Positions 52,050 to 62,330 of a stretch of 64,000 nucleotides of DNA are shown in pieces. How positions within the stretch are numbered: position 1 is the stretch's first letter; every line of letters begins with the position of its first letter. A model generated the notes under the pieces. That model worked only from the letters and a program-made list of their open reading frames with translations. It was not told the DNA's origin and made no database searches. Origin of the DNA: Amblyomma americanum (taxonomy: Eukaryota > Arthropoda > Arachnida > Ixodida > Ixodidae); NCBI RefSeq assembly GCF_052857255.1, contig NC_135500.1:104288048-104352047 (forward strand), written 5' to 3'. Both the position numbers and the translations under genes were made by a program.

Positions 52050-53395
52050 TCTTGGCTCGATGGGGGAGCAGGAGGAGGAGGAGAGGCGGGTAGGTTAGCC
52101 GTGAGATGAAACCAGCTTGCTTGTCTACTGAGGGAAAGGGATCAGGGAACATAAAGGTGAGAAAAAAAAGGGAGTGATAAGAAAAAGCACAAGACGAAAA
52201 GATTTCCACAATGTCACAGCATTTCGTGGAGGGTCGACACTCTTAAGAACTACAGGAGGGCCTCACAGGCCCTTACCGCCGATGATCGTCGCGGCCAGTA
52301 TCCAATAATCCTGATCTCCGTTAGCCGGCATGAATCGATGTGTTCAAGCGTGTTCAAGCGCACGGCGTAGAGAATATCTTTAAGATCTGTACGCAGGGCG
52401 TTCACAAAGTATACAAAATATGGTCTCATCGTAGCCGTAGATGTCACCTGTAAGCTTATCAGCAATGCCTATCAAAGTAGAGTAGTTTGGAGGTGCGACA
52501 CGAAGTCACAGGCGACACAGCAAAGTTGCCTCACGTCGTGGTAGGACGGATGGAAGCCGTAGTTTCAGGTCAGAATCTAGGAATTATAGACGTTTCATCG
52601 AAAACTGGCCGGAATTGCACAAGGCAAGTGTGATCTCTCGAGACAGTGTTTGAAGCCTACACCCTGCGTCGGCCCTAAAGACGGGGATGGACACAAAATC
52701 ACCCTCGTTGGGAATGGTTCACGCGGCCTCGTTCGCATGGTGGTTGCCTGCGAGGAGGCTGTGTCCTGGCAGTCATTGGTAGACAATATCGTGCCCTTTA
52801 TTGATGGCGGTGCGGTATAGCTCTGGGATTTCCGCGACCAGTTGTTCATGGGACGCATAAGGAAGACCAGATAGTAAGGCCAGCAGGGTTGCTTTTGAAT
52901 CAGTGAAAAGATACCTTTGCTGGGGTGCTTCTTCACTAGCATGCTCAATGGCAACAAGAATAGCGTTAAGTTCTGCATCAATCGATGAAGCATGATGTGA
53001 TGTTTTCACTTTCTTTACTATGGTCGTTACGGGGATGACCACGGAGCCGAAGGAACTGGAGGGGGTGACTGAGCCATCGATGTATTGATGCAGTCGGAGT
53101 CCATGCTTCTCATGCTAATATTCAATAGTGGCCTGTTTGGTCCTTTCTGCAATAAATCAACTTTTTTTTCATGACCGGTATGGAAAAAACAAAAGGTTAG
53201 TGCCTGGTCCATAATAGAGAGGTACTTCTAGACGATGGTTAAATATGGGATAGTAGGAAGGCTTGACGGGCATCAATAATTTTGCAAACGATATACGCGG
53301 CCAGTTAACAGGAAGACTGGCAAGATGGTGACGGGAAAACCGAGAGAGGTGACGAATATGCGATCTCAAGGCGTCGCTTGATATATACACTCATA
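52050..53395 (-). pseudogene. LINE 3' half with RNase H
   Basis: On the minus strand: RT-to-RNase H linker (SRFSRHHLASLPVNWPR at about 53320), then RNase H with HQYIDGSVT, SSIDAELNAILVAIEHA and YLFTDSKATLLALLSG (52773-53080). There is a stop at the WLPGHS position and then ANEAA. The C-terminal tail continues at 52250-52465 with RIIGYWPRRSSAVRACEALL. A pyrimidine-rich 3' end (CTCCTCCTCCTCCTGC) lies near 52075. This is a different RNase H-bearing non-LTR family from the I-type element at 38631. Multiple stops. Confidence 0.82.
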
Positions 53396-53485
53396 ATCAG
53401 GTTCAACATAAGTTACAATCAAAAACTGGAACTTCAGTGGAACTCACATTCCAGATAGAAAAGTAAGGAAATAGTGGAGCAACGT
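53396..53485. other. Short unassigned spacer
   Basis: Ninety bases between the LINE fragment and the foldback. Nothing recognised. Confidence 0.4.
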
Positions 53486-53786
53486 TCCAGTTAAATATAG
53501 GGTGCCTCGATGCCAACGCAACACGGGTGGAGACAACTTCAGCGGCGCCGCCGTACCGAACCACACTGGATAAGCGGCGCTACCGTTTGTAACGGCGCCG
53601 TTCATTTTCTCGGCGCGCTTCGAAGTGCTTTAACTTGAACGGCCTTTTGCAGCGAGAGCTACACTGGGCTACCAGTCGAGCATTTCGCGGTACATGGGAG
53701 AGGGCAGTTGTGATTCAATATGGCGGCGTCGCTTAAGTTGTCTCCACCCAGCGCTGGCATTGAGGCATTCTATTTAAATAGGGAAG
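53486..53786. mobile_element. MITE-like foldback with ~65-bp terminal inverted repeats
   Basis: Left arm about 53486-53552, right arm about 53722-53786. The inner 28 bp (53525-53552 against 53722-53749) match with two mismatches and share GGGTGGAGACAACTT. The outer part (TGCCTCRATGCC, TTAAATA) matches with a 4-base gap. The ~170-bp interior is GC-rich and non-coding. No duplication can be fixed because the arm ends are ragged. It lies immediately left of repeat DR2. Confidence 0.8.
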
Positions 53787-54496
53787 GTGTTTAGTGCAAC
53801 ACAAAGCTCGACGTACTGTGCGGTGCGCAAAAAATCCTCTCAGGATTTGTGAACGCGCTGCGTCGACAGTTGTGCGTCGGACAGCGGAGCGCTGCGCGTG
53901 CCAGCCCAGCGTTGCGCCTGTGCGCATGCGAAGGGTGTGTGCGAGGCGACGGCGACAAAGAGCGTGGCGAGCACGAGGAGCGGAGAGCTGACCTGTCAGA
54001 AACCGAGGTGTGAAGGAGGACAGCGCAGCGGAGGTCGTGTCATTCCATCGTGGAGGTGGCAGCCGTTGGACGTTGGGTCCGTGCTGCCGTGACCTCCCTA
54101 GGATCACCGACGTAAGCCTCCTGCGTTCTTTGCAAGCGTGGAGGTGGCATCCGATGGACTGAGGGTCCGTGCTGCCTAAAGGCACTCTTGGATAGCTTGG
54201 TTTAAGCCTCTGGGGTTTCGTGACGCCATCGAGGGGGCCTGGCTGCGTTTTTCGTGCGGCTTCCAAGTTGTTCGGGCTGTTGACGGGATACCAGCGGCGT
54301 CTCCCTGTGTTCCTCAGCGCTGCTATTTCCACCTGGCTCCCTTCCGCCGCTTCCTTCGACGCTACGCCAGCGACACCTCTCCGTTCATCGACCAGCGCTC
54401 GCCCTGTCTGCAAGGCATCCCCGCTTCACCTGGGACGCTCAGTACCGGGTGAACTCTTTCCTTTTATTCTGTAGTCTTGCACGCATAGTGCAGCGA

Positions 54497-54550
54497 TGGC
54501 GTAGAAGTAGAACATCGGCCTCGCGTGCAAGAGGACCGGGGCTCAAATCC
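54497..54550 (+). promoter_or_regulatory. tRNA-type A box and B box at the RTE 5' end
   Basis: A-box-like TGGCGTAGAAGT at 54497-54508 (11 of 12 positions fit TRGYNNARNNGG). B-box-like GGCTCAAATCC at 54540-54550 (10 of 11 fit GGTTCRANYCC). They lie 43 bases apart and the A box starts 11 bases into the element, as in a tRNA. A CCTC/GAGG stem lies between them. It suggests an internal RNA polymerase III promoter. Inferred from sequence only. Confidence 0.7.
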
Positions 54551-54717
54551 TGGTGCCGCGCAATTCTCCACCGGGTTAAAAAAAAAATCCGCGTGTCGAT
54601 GGAATTGCATAACCAGGCCTGGAGTGCGGCCTTATCTCAGTGACCAGAACCGACAACACACTCTCTCACCAGAGCAGGATTTGGCCACCCTGGTGTAGTA
54701 CTTGGCCACAACCTTCT

Positions 54718-57509
54718 ATGATCAAACCAATTAACCCTCGGCCCTCAGTCCCCAGCGGCTGCAGAGCAACTGACCATGGCGGCAGTCAGACCTGTGACGC
54801 AGCGGAGGGTGCTAAGAATCTCTGGCTCCGGACAGGCCGCCATTGGAATCTGAACCTGGCAACGTTTAACGCTAGAACTTTAGCTAGTGAGGCTAGCCTA
54901 GCAGTGCTGTTTGAGGAACTAGCGGGAATTAAATGGGATGTGATAGGGCTTAGCAAAGCTAGGAGGACAGGTGAGGCGTATACAGCACTAAAGGACGGAC
55001 ACATACTGTGCTATCGCGGGTTAGAGGATAGACGAGAACTAGGTGTGGGATTCATCATTAATAAGGATATAGCTGGCAACGCAGAGGAGTTCTTCAGTAT
55101 TAACGAGAGGGTAGCAGCTATAGTAATTAGGCTGAATAGGAGGTACAAGCTGAAAGTGGTGCAGGCCTACGCACCCACATCCAGCCATGATGACCAGACC
55201 GTTGAAAGTTTCTATGAGGACGTAGAATCAGCAATGAATAAAGTAAAATCGCAGCACACTGTACTGATGGGGCGACTTCAATGCGAAGGTGGGCAAGAAG
55301 CAGGCTGACGACCACGCGGTAGGTGACTATGGGATAGGCTCTAGAAATAGCAGGGGAGAGTTATTAGTCGAATTCGCGGATACAAATAATTTACGGATCA
55401 TGAATACATTCTTCCGCAAACGAGAAAACAGGAAGTGGACCTGGAAGAGCCCCAATGGTGAGATTAAAAATGAAATCGACTTCATACTATGCCGTAAGAG
55501 GGAAAGCACAGGAGTTTAGGATAGCGCTGCAAAACAGATATTCGGCCTTAACTGAGGAAGATGATCTTGATGTTCATTCAATGCACGATAATCTGACATC
55601 AATAATTACGGAGTGCGCAGTAGAAGTAGGCGGTAGGACAGTTCGAAAGGATATCGGGAAGCTATCTCAGGTGACGAAAGATCTGATTAAGAAGCGCCAA
55701 AACTTGAGGGCATCAGACCCTACCGATAGAACTAATGGAGCTATCAAAGTTAATAAATAAGCGCAAGGTAGCCGACATATGGAAGTTTAATATGGAGAGA
55801 ATCGAGCTTGCTATAAAGAACGGAGGTAGCCTAAAAACAGTGAAGAGGAAACTAGGCATAGGTAAAAACCAGATGTGTGCATTAAGAGACAAGCAGGGCA
55901 ATGTCATTAGCAATATGGATAAGATAGTTAACGTAGCCGAAGAGTTCTACACCGACCTGTACATCATCCAATGTAATCAGAGCGTTAAAGAGAAAGACAG
56001 CAGTGCACAGCAATGCGTCATCCCGCCAGTAAAGAAAGATGAAATAAAGAAAGCCTTAGAAGCAATGAAAAGGGGGAAAAGCAGCTGGGGAGGATCAGGT
56101 AACAGCAGATCTGTTAAAGGATGGAGGGCACATCGTGCTGGAAAAACTAGCCACCCTGTATACGCAATGCCTTATGACCACGACTGTACCAGAAGCTTGG
56201 AAGAATGCAAACTTTATCTTAATTCATAAGAAGAGAGACGCAAAGGACTTGAAAAATTACAGGCCGATCAGCTTACTATCCGTTGCCTACAAAGTATTTA
56301 CTAAGGTAATCGCTAATAGAGTCAGGGCAACGTTAGACTTTAATCAACCAAATGATCAGGCAGGCTTTCGTAAAGGATATTCCACAATAGATCATATTCA
56401 CACTATCAATCAGGTGATAGAGAAATGCGCAGAATATAACCAGCCTCTATATATAGCTTTAATTGATTACGAGAAAGCATTCGGCTCAGTGGAAACATCA
56501 GCAGTCATACAGGCATTGCGTAATCAGGGGGTAGAAGAACCTTATGTCAAAATACTGGAAGATATATATAGCAACTGCACAGCTACTATAGTCCTCCATA
56601 AAGTCAGCAATAAAATTCCAATAAGGAAGGGCGTCAGGCAAGGAGACACGATCTCGCCAATGCGGTTCACCGCATGTTTACAGGAGGTATTTCGAGGCCT
56701 GAATTGGGAACAGTTGGGAATAAGAATAAATGAAGAATACCTAAATAATCTGCGATTTGCTGATGACATTGCCTTGCTGAGTCACTTAGGAGGTGAACTG
56801 CCAATCATGATCAATGAGTTAGACAGGCAGAGCAGATCGATGGGTCTAAAAATTAACATGCAGAAAACCAAGGTAATGTTCAACAGCCTAGCAAGGGAAG
56901 AACAGTTCACAATTGGCAGCGAGAGCCTAGAAATTGTGACGGAATACGTCTACTTAGGGCAGGTAGTGACAGCTGATCCGGATCATGAGAGGGAGATAAC
57001 TAGAAGGATAAGAATGGGGAGGAGCGCATATGGCAAATTCTCGCAGATCATGAGAGGAAGTTTACCAATTTCCCTCAAGAGGAAATTGTACAACAGCATA
57101 ATCTTACTGGTACTCACCTACGGGGCAGAAACGTGGAGGCTAACGAAGAGTTCAGCTTAAGTTAAGGACAACGCAGCGAGCCATGGAAAGAAAAATGATA
57201 GGTGTAACGTTAAGAGATCGGAAGCGGGCAGAGTGGGTGAGGAAACAAACACGGGTTAATGGCATCCTAGTGGAAATCAAGAGAAAGAAATGGGCTTGGG
57301 CAGGGCATGTAATGCGAAGGCAAGATAACCGCTGGTCCTTAAGGGTAACGGAGTGGGTTCCAAGAAAAAGTAAGCGTAGCAGGGGGCGGCAGAAGGTTAG
57401 GTGGGCGGATGAGATTAAGAAGTTTGCAGGCAAAGGGTGGATGCAGCTGGCAAAAGATAGGGTTAATTGGAGAGACATGGGAGAGGTCTTTGCCCTGCAG
57501 TGGGTGTAG
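54718..57509 (+). pseudogene. RTE ORF: endonuclease, RT, C-terminal domain (frameshifted)
   Basis: First in-frame ATG at 54718. Endonuclease starts NLATFNARTLASEAS (Asn block present). A 1-bp insertion in the G run at 55268 breaks frame just at the GDFN motif. A deletion of ~145 bp at about 55492 removes the segment with the terminal SDH motif that copy A retains. Further frame changes occur near 55735 and in a G run near 56085. RT is then open 56135-57160 with NYRPISLLSVAYKVF, LIDYEKAFGSVE (Gly where copies A and B have Asp), KGVRQGDTISP and FADD. A 2-bp frameshift at about 57147 separates the C-terminal domain (57183-57509, ending FALQWV). Confidence 0.93.
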
Positions 57510-57690
57510 TAAGGCTGATGATGATGATGATGATTATGATGATGATGATGTTGTACGCATGTTTAGTGTGTGTTTTTTTTGTTAGCGTGTGCGTTTACTA
57601 TTGGTCCCCCTTTCCTTTATATTGTAAATACGGCTTCGTTTTGTTTTTTTGATCTCTTTGTTCTCTTGTTCTCTTGTTCGAACCTGCACA

Positions 57691-58409
57691 TTCAGACAGC
57701 GTGTGAGTAGCGACATAGTTGACGGCTGCACTGCTCGGCGAAGCTTGGCGAAAGGGACGTCCAACTCCGCTGGATGTTCAGCGTCCCGAAGGCATGTTGA
57801 GGCATCATAGAACGGGATCATAGGATCCCTTTTCATGAAGCGTACATTCCCGTTAGTAACATTGCTTAGCCATGCATGCTCTGAGGAGTCAGATACAAAG
57901 ATCACATGGAGCTGCAGTGATTACATGCCCATACATCTGCCAGCAGTTGCATAGTGTTATCTGTTATTTATGTTGGGAGGAAATGGAGTGATGCTGAATT
58001 TCACAGTCAGCTGCTGAAGCACAACGAAAACCACCGGAGAACTACAGGGGTTAGATGAATTCCCATATGAAATAAATTAGCATTGCATTGTTTAGTAGTG
58101 TTTTGAAGAATTTATATTAGGTGAAACGGGGCAAAAGCATGCTTTGAATCATTTATATTCCTGGCAGCACCTGTCTAAAAACATTGCTGCTCCTGCTAAA
58201 GTTACGGTTGCTCAAAAACAAAAGACACTTCTCGGAGAAATCAAATTTCCGGCTATCATAACTTTTCAATCCTTTCGCATTTTTATTTCGAAAAACATTT
58301 ACACAAGAAGCTGTTCGGAGCCAACGTTATTATGTCTAGAGAAACGCCGAAATGCAAAACAAACAAGGCAGAAGAGGCACACCTTATGACAACGGCACAG
58401 AAGTATGAG
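57691..58409. other. No gene recognised
   Basis: About 700 bp between the two DR2 copies, with short frames only. Confidence 0.45.
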
Positions 58410-59103
58410 ATGCACAAAAGATCCTCGAAGGATTTGTGAACGCGGTGCGTCGGACAGCGGAGCTCTACGCGTGCCAGCCCAGCGTTGCGCGTGTGCGCAT
58501 GCGAAGGGTGTGTGCGAGTCGACGGCGACAGAGAGCGTGGCGAGCACGAGGAGCGGAGAGCGGACGTGTCAGAAAACCGATGTGTAAAGGGAGGCTGCGC
58601 AGCGGAAGTCGGGTCGTTCAAGCGTGGAGGTGGCAACCGATGGACTGAGGGCCCGTGCTGCCCAACGGCACTCTTGGATAGCCTGCTTTAAGCCGCCGGC
58701 GTTTCGTGATGCCGTCGACGGGACCTGGATACGCTTGTTCTTTCTGCTGCTGCCAAGTTCTTCGGGCGACTGACGGGAGACACCGGCGCCTCCATGTGTT
58801 CTTCTCCGCTCCTAATACCACCTGGATCTTTTTCGCCGCTTCCGTCGACGCAACGCCAGCGACACGTCGCAGTTAATCAACCAGCGTCTGCCCTGTTTGC
58901 AAGGCATCCTCGCTTTACCTGGGATGCTCAGTACCTGGTGAACTTTTTCCTCTTATTCTATAGTGTTTTACGCGTGTTGAGTGCTATTTTCCTTGTTTTC
59001 GTGTCAGTTTCTTATTACCCCTTTCCCTTTAAGTTATAAATACGTCTTCGTTTTGTTTTCTTTGATATCTTTGTTTTCTTGTACACTTGTTCGAATCTGC
59101 ACG
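58410..59103. repeat. Dispersed repeat DR2, copy 2, uninterrupted
   Basis: About 694 bp, same orientation as copy 1. Continuous through the RTE target site. GC-rich and CpG-rich in the first 300 bp, T-rich at the end. Could be an LTR or a repeated promoter-like segment. No TG...CA ends or duplication could be fixed. Confidence 0.82.
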
Positions 59104-59700
59104 CGACAGCGTTCCCCTGCAGAAAGTCTGGGACGGCATACCAATTTGCGACAAGCAGATGCAAGATCTTATATCGTAACAGTGCAAATTCTTTGCGTGC
59201 TAATGACAACAAATATATCTACAACTGCACAGATCAGAGCGCGAAAATGTTCATGAGCCGCATGAGTTGCAAAAGGCAGATTGAAAGCGGATAGGTGGCG
59301 CCAGGAATAAACCGTCAACACGGTTGTTCTTCCACTAAACTGTTTGTGTTCCCATAATATGTAAAAGAAAAAAAAAATCGTTCATTACCATCCATGGCCT
59401 ATTTGTCCTACATTATGCAGGTTGCTTTTATATCACGTGCCTTTCATGATTTCAGTACAAGTATGTGAATGGATATCGTTTCTCATAATTGTAAAGCCAA
59501 AAAAAGTTCAGTGACATGTTCAGGAACAGCTCGCTTGGACCTTCATCAAGTTTTGAGAATACCTCCAACTTTTCACCAAGAAATGGAAAAGAGCGCAAGA
59601 ATAGATTCACTTAAAGTCTCTTCGTAACAAGGGCTCAAAGATCAGACCGTGATGGCAGAGTGATTCTAAACATCCGAAATCTTGTTTAAATTATCAAGTG
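59104..59700. other. No gene recognised
   Basis: Short frames only. Confidence 0.45.
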
Positions 59701-60125
59701 GGGCGTTTTCTCGCCACTATAATTATGCTTAGGCACCTACCCACCGGCGGACAACCATCGCTAAAAATGGGTGCAAGCGACCCCCGGCCTGCCGCCCAAC
59801 TTTCTTCAGTGGTGTGCGTTTGGGAGAATCTCCGTAAACCCCGCTGAAGCCCTTCCTGGGCCAGGCCTTTTCGAGCAACCTCGCAGCCTTCTAAAGGTGG
59901 TTCCCTTCGGCGAACGCAGTTCGAACGCAACCAAAGCCTCGATGCATTGCCCCTGGGAGCGCGCACCCCCAAGAGGAACGTTCTCTCCTCCTCCCCGAGC
60001 ACCATTTCTTTGCTGTGTACCATTGTGTCGGACAAAGGACACGTCTAAATCGTCACTTGTCCCACCGCTACACCTGAAGTTTTACAATTCAGGTGTAAAC
60101 GCATCGAGCGCGCAATAAACAAAGT
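59701..60125. other. GC-rich segment with AATAAA, possible LTR or UTR
   Basis: Overlapping frames on both strands (up to 115 codons) reflect base composition. AATAAA occurs at about 60114. No protein similarity recognised and no paired repeat in the window, so the class is open. Confidence 0.35.
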
Positions 60126-60473
60126 TCAGGGAGCCCTGCTGGTACGGCCTTTTATGCCATTCAGCAAATTTAGCGTAACAAATAATATTGATAATATTTT
60201 TCCGTGTGGACAAAGCTGCTCTTCCTCACCTTCAGAAAAGGTGGCAACCACAGCGTCAGGGCCTCCTCGGCGCCACGGAGTCTCCGTGACGAGGCCTCCC
60301 CATCTTGCGAGACGCTCACACCGTCGTTTGCAGTTCCTTCGAAAGAGCGCACAACTCTCATCGAACCATGAATGGCTGGCACACACCAACATCAGCACTA
60401 TAGCATCAAAGATGACCACAATGGGCATTACAGCACGGAGTCCATTTCGGTCACTCGCGGAGAGATTTTCCAT
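60126..60473 (-). CDS. Uncertain hypothetical frame, possible exon with one membrane segment
   Basis: 115 codons on the minus strand from an ATG at 60473 (MENLSASDRNGLRAVMPIVV). Residues ~13-38 form one hydrophobic segment (VMPIVVIFDAIVLMLVCA), followed by a Cys- and Arg-rich stretch. At about codon 79 the sequence GAAGGTGAGG fits a splice donor, so a coding exon ending near 60235 is possible. I recognise no family. The opposite strand is also open for 161 codons, so chance is a real alternative. Listed as the only non-transposon coding candidate I could find. Confidence 0.15.
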   Translation of the reverse strand: MENLSASDRNGLRAVMPIVVIFDAIVLMLVCASHSWFDESCALFRRNCKRRCERLARWGGLVTETPWRRGGPDAVVATFSEGEEEQLCPHGKILSILFVTLNLLNGIKGRTSRAP

Positions 60474-60714
60474 CGAGCGAGAGGTGAGGGGACCAAAGGC
60501 CCTTGTGCACTCATTTTACCCTAGAAGAGCCAAGCACCAGGCCTGGGGAAATTTTGTGCCAATTAGAAAACCAGTGGAACCGGTAGCACTGGAGATAGAA
60601 CCCAGCAGCTCCCGAATTCGACGTGGATTCTCCACGTGAAAGCCATCGATTCGGGCAATTGTTCGTAGTCGCAATTGACTACGAAAAAACTGCAAACAAT
60701 GGCGTGTAAGTTGG

Positions 60715-60880
60715 AGTGTGTGTGCGCGTGTGCGTGCCTTTACGTGCCTTGCGTACTTGTGCGTGGGCGTGCGCATCTGTGTGTTTGCTATCGTATGTGT
60801 CTGTGTGCGCGTGTGTGTGAGTTTGTGTGCGGGTGCGTGCGTGCGTGTGTGCGCGCGCGTGTGCGTGTGTGTTTGTATTC
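60715..60880. repeat. TG/CG alternating purine-pyrimidine stretch
   Basis: Long runs of GT, GC and GTGC, for example GTGTGTGCGCGCGCGTGTGC near 60845-60865. Simple sequence with potential to form left-handed Z-DNA. No coding. Confidence 0.85.
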
Positions 60881-61287
60881 AAGTAAATCATACTTGACAC
60901 TGCACCACTTGCTGAGTTCCGCGCGCCCAACATCATTGCTGGGCAGTGAAGGCTTGGACTAAGTATAGTATCCTCCGTCTGAGAAGTCTGCCCAAACGCA
61001 GGTAGCAAAGAAACTCGGTCCGCCATATGAGTTTAATTCCTCGCAGAACTGCCCCTCTGACTCGCCATTTATCAACGCTCAACTGTGTAAATTTTCCGGC
61101 AATCTCTGGTGCAGTACCTAGTGCGTGTGATGGTGCTCTTCTTATAGCATATGAGCGGCGAACAAAATATGTCTTCATATCAGCATATGACATTCGTCGC
61201 AAAGATAAAAACGGCACTCGCTCAATACTTCTAAATGCTGCTGAAATGCATTATCTTTTTTTATCTAGACTCCAGGACATGAGAGTA
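60881..61287. other. No gene recognised
   Basis: An open + strand frame runs from about 61027 to 61377 into the MITE and has no recognised family. Confidence 0.4.
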
Positions 61288-61526
61288 CAGAGTCGATCAC
61301 ACTTGTCTAGAGCGCTCCAGAGGCGCCGTCCGGGTGGAATAAGGCGACATTCTAAAGCAGGTATCGATTTTCTTTGATAATACTTGCGCTGGAGAGCAGC
61401 CGAAGAGAGACGTGAGCCGTACAGGCATCAGCGCCTTAACGCTTGCAAAGCAGTTACGAGAAGATTTCGCTTCATTTGCTCCGAAGCACACCGCCCGAGC
61501 GCTCTAGAAAAGTGTGATCGACTCTG
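61288..61526. mobile_element. MITE with 30-bp inverted repeats and TA duplication
   Basis: Left repeat 61288-61317 begins CAGAGTCGATCACACTT. Right repeat 61497-61526 is its reverse complement with one mismatch. Both ends are flanked by TA (61286-61287 and 61527-61528). A 239-bp non-coding element with TA duplication fits a non-autonomous Tc1/mariner-type element, moved by a transposase encoded elsewhere. The assignment rests on the TA only. Confidence 0.92.
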
Positions 61527-61528
61527 TA

Positions 61529-61859
61529 CGCATCAGTCTCGATCGAGCGCGGAGTCGTAGCTAAATGAAATTCGCAATTTACACTGTGAATTTGTATTTC
61601 AATTTCCGTTAACGCGCTGTTTACACTACAGACTGCAAACATTGCAGTACGTTTAGAGCATGTTAGAAAATACCAGGTGTTGCAGCGAAGGCGAACCAGC
61701 ATTTTCGAAATAGGCTTTTTTGAAATTCGCGGCCTCTGTGGCACAACAGTACGTGCGTTGTCTGACATCAAGAACAGGCAGATTATGAAGTAATTAGGGG
61801 CTTAAGAAATTTCTGACAATTAACTTTTTAACTGTTGCAGTTAGAAACCTGGCTGCAAT
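61529..61859. other. No gene recognised
   Basis: AT-moderate sequence with short frames only. Confidence 0.45.
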
Positions 61860-62330
61860 CAGAGATATGTATCCGGCCGCTAGTAATAGCCATATCAGTT
61901 GTGTAGAATTTCTAAAACGCGATTTCCCTCAACGCTGCGGTTCGACGAAATATGGTTATATCGACGAGATACTCACACTGGAGGGGTTGCTTTGTGTGAA
62001 TGCTTTTTGAAAGCGCATGTATTTTGGCACTATGAAGCCAAAATTTGATGGGCCACAGCGGCAAGAGCAATCGCACTTTTGTAAATTATAAAGCTTGTAT
62101 GGGTGTTACTAACTACGGGCTTAAAATCTCAAATTTGCACCAGGTTATTACCTGTAATAGATAAAAGTTGAGTATCATAAATTATTAAGCTGGCCAAATA
62201 GTTTTAACATTTCCACTCTTCTGTGATGTCCTCCAACGAAAGCATTATTGTGCTGCAAAAGCCGCCTACATACCTAAAAGAAACCTATTTTTAAAAATCT
62301 TGGAAAACTTTCGATGAGCACTGTTGAGTC
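61860..62330. repeat. Dispersed repeat DR3, copy 2
   Basis: Counterpart of 47930-48700 (see there for shared blocks). Shorter by several gaps. Class unknown. Confidence 0.55.

Larger units (their letters stand above)
54487..57550 (+). mobile_element. RTE-clade LINE with tRNA-like head, near full length
   Basis: Bounded by TTGCACGCAT (54477-54486) and TTGTACGCAT (57551-57560), a 10-bp duplication with one mismatch. DR2 copy 2 supplies the empty site (TTTTACGCGTGTTG near 58965). 5' region ~230-400 bp, one ORF, 3' end of GAT repeats (57517-57550). The same protein family as the truncated copies at 8413 and 21803 but without their five stop codons, so it derives from another source copy. Confidence 0.94.
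53820..57690. repeat. Dispersed repeat DR2, copy 1, split by RTE
   Basis: 53820-54486 plus 57561-57690 match 58410-59103. Shared blocks: GATTTGTGAACGCG, GTGCCAGCCCAGCGTTGCGC, GCGAAGGGTGTGTGCGAG, GAGCGTGGCGAGCACGAGGA, GATGGACTGAGGG, GACGCTCAGTACC / GATGCTCAGTACC and CTTCGTTTTGTTT. Copy 1 has an extra partial duplication of the GTGGAGGTGGCA block (54048 and 54139). CpG-rich, no protein, class unknown. Confidence 0.85.

Noticed and set aside
53733..54413. 226-codon minus strand frame
   Set aside because: Spans the foldback arm and the non-coding DR2 repeat. The equivalent frame is broken in DR2 copy 2 (58283-58636 region), so it is not conserved.
59694..60118. Pro/Arg-rich frames on both strands
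   Set aside because: Composition effect in a GC-rich segment. No conserved motif.
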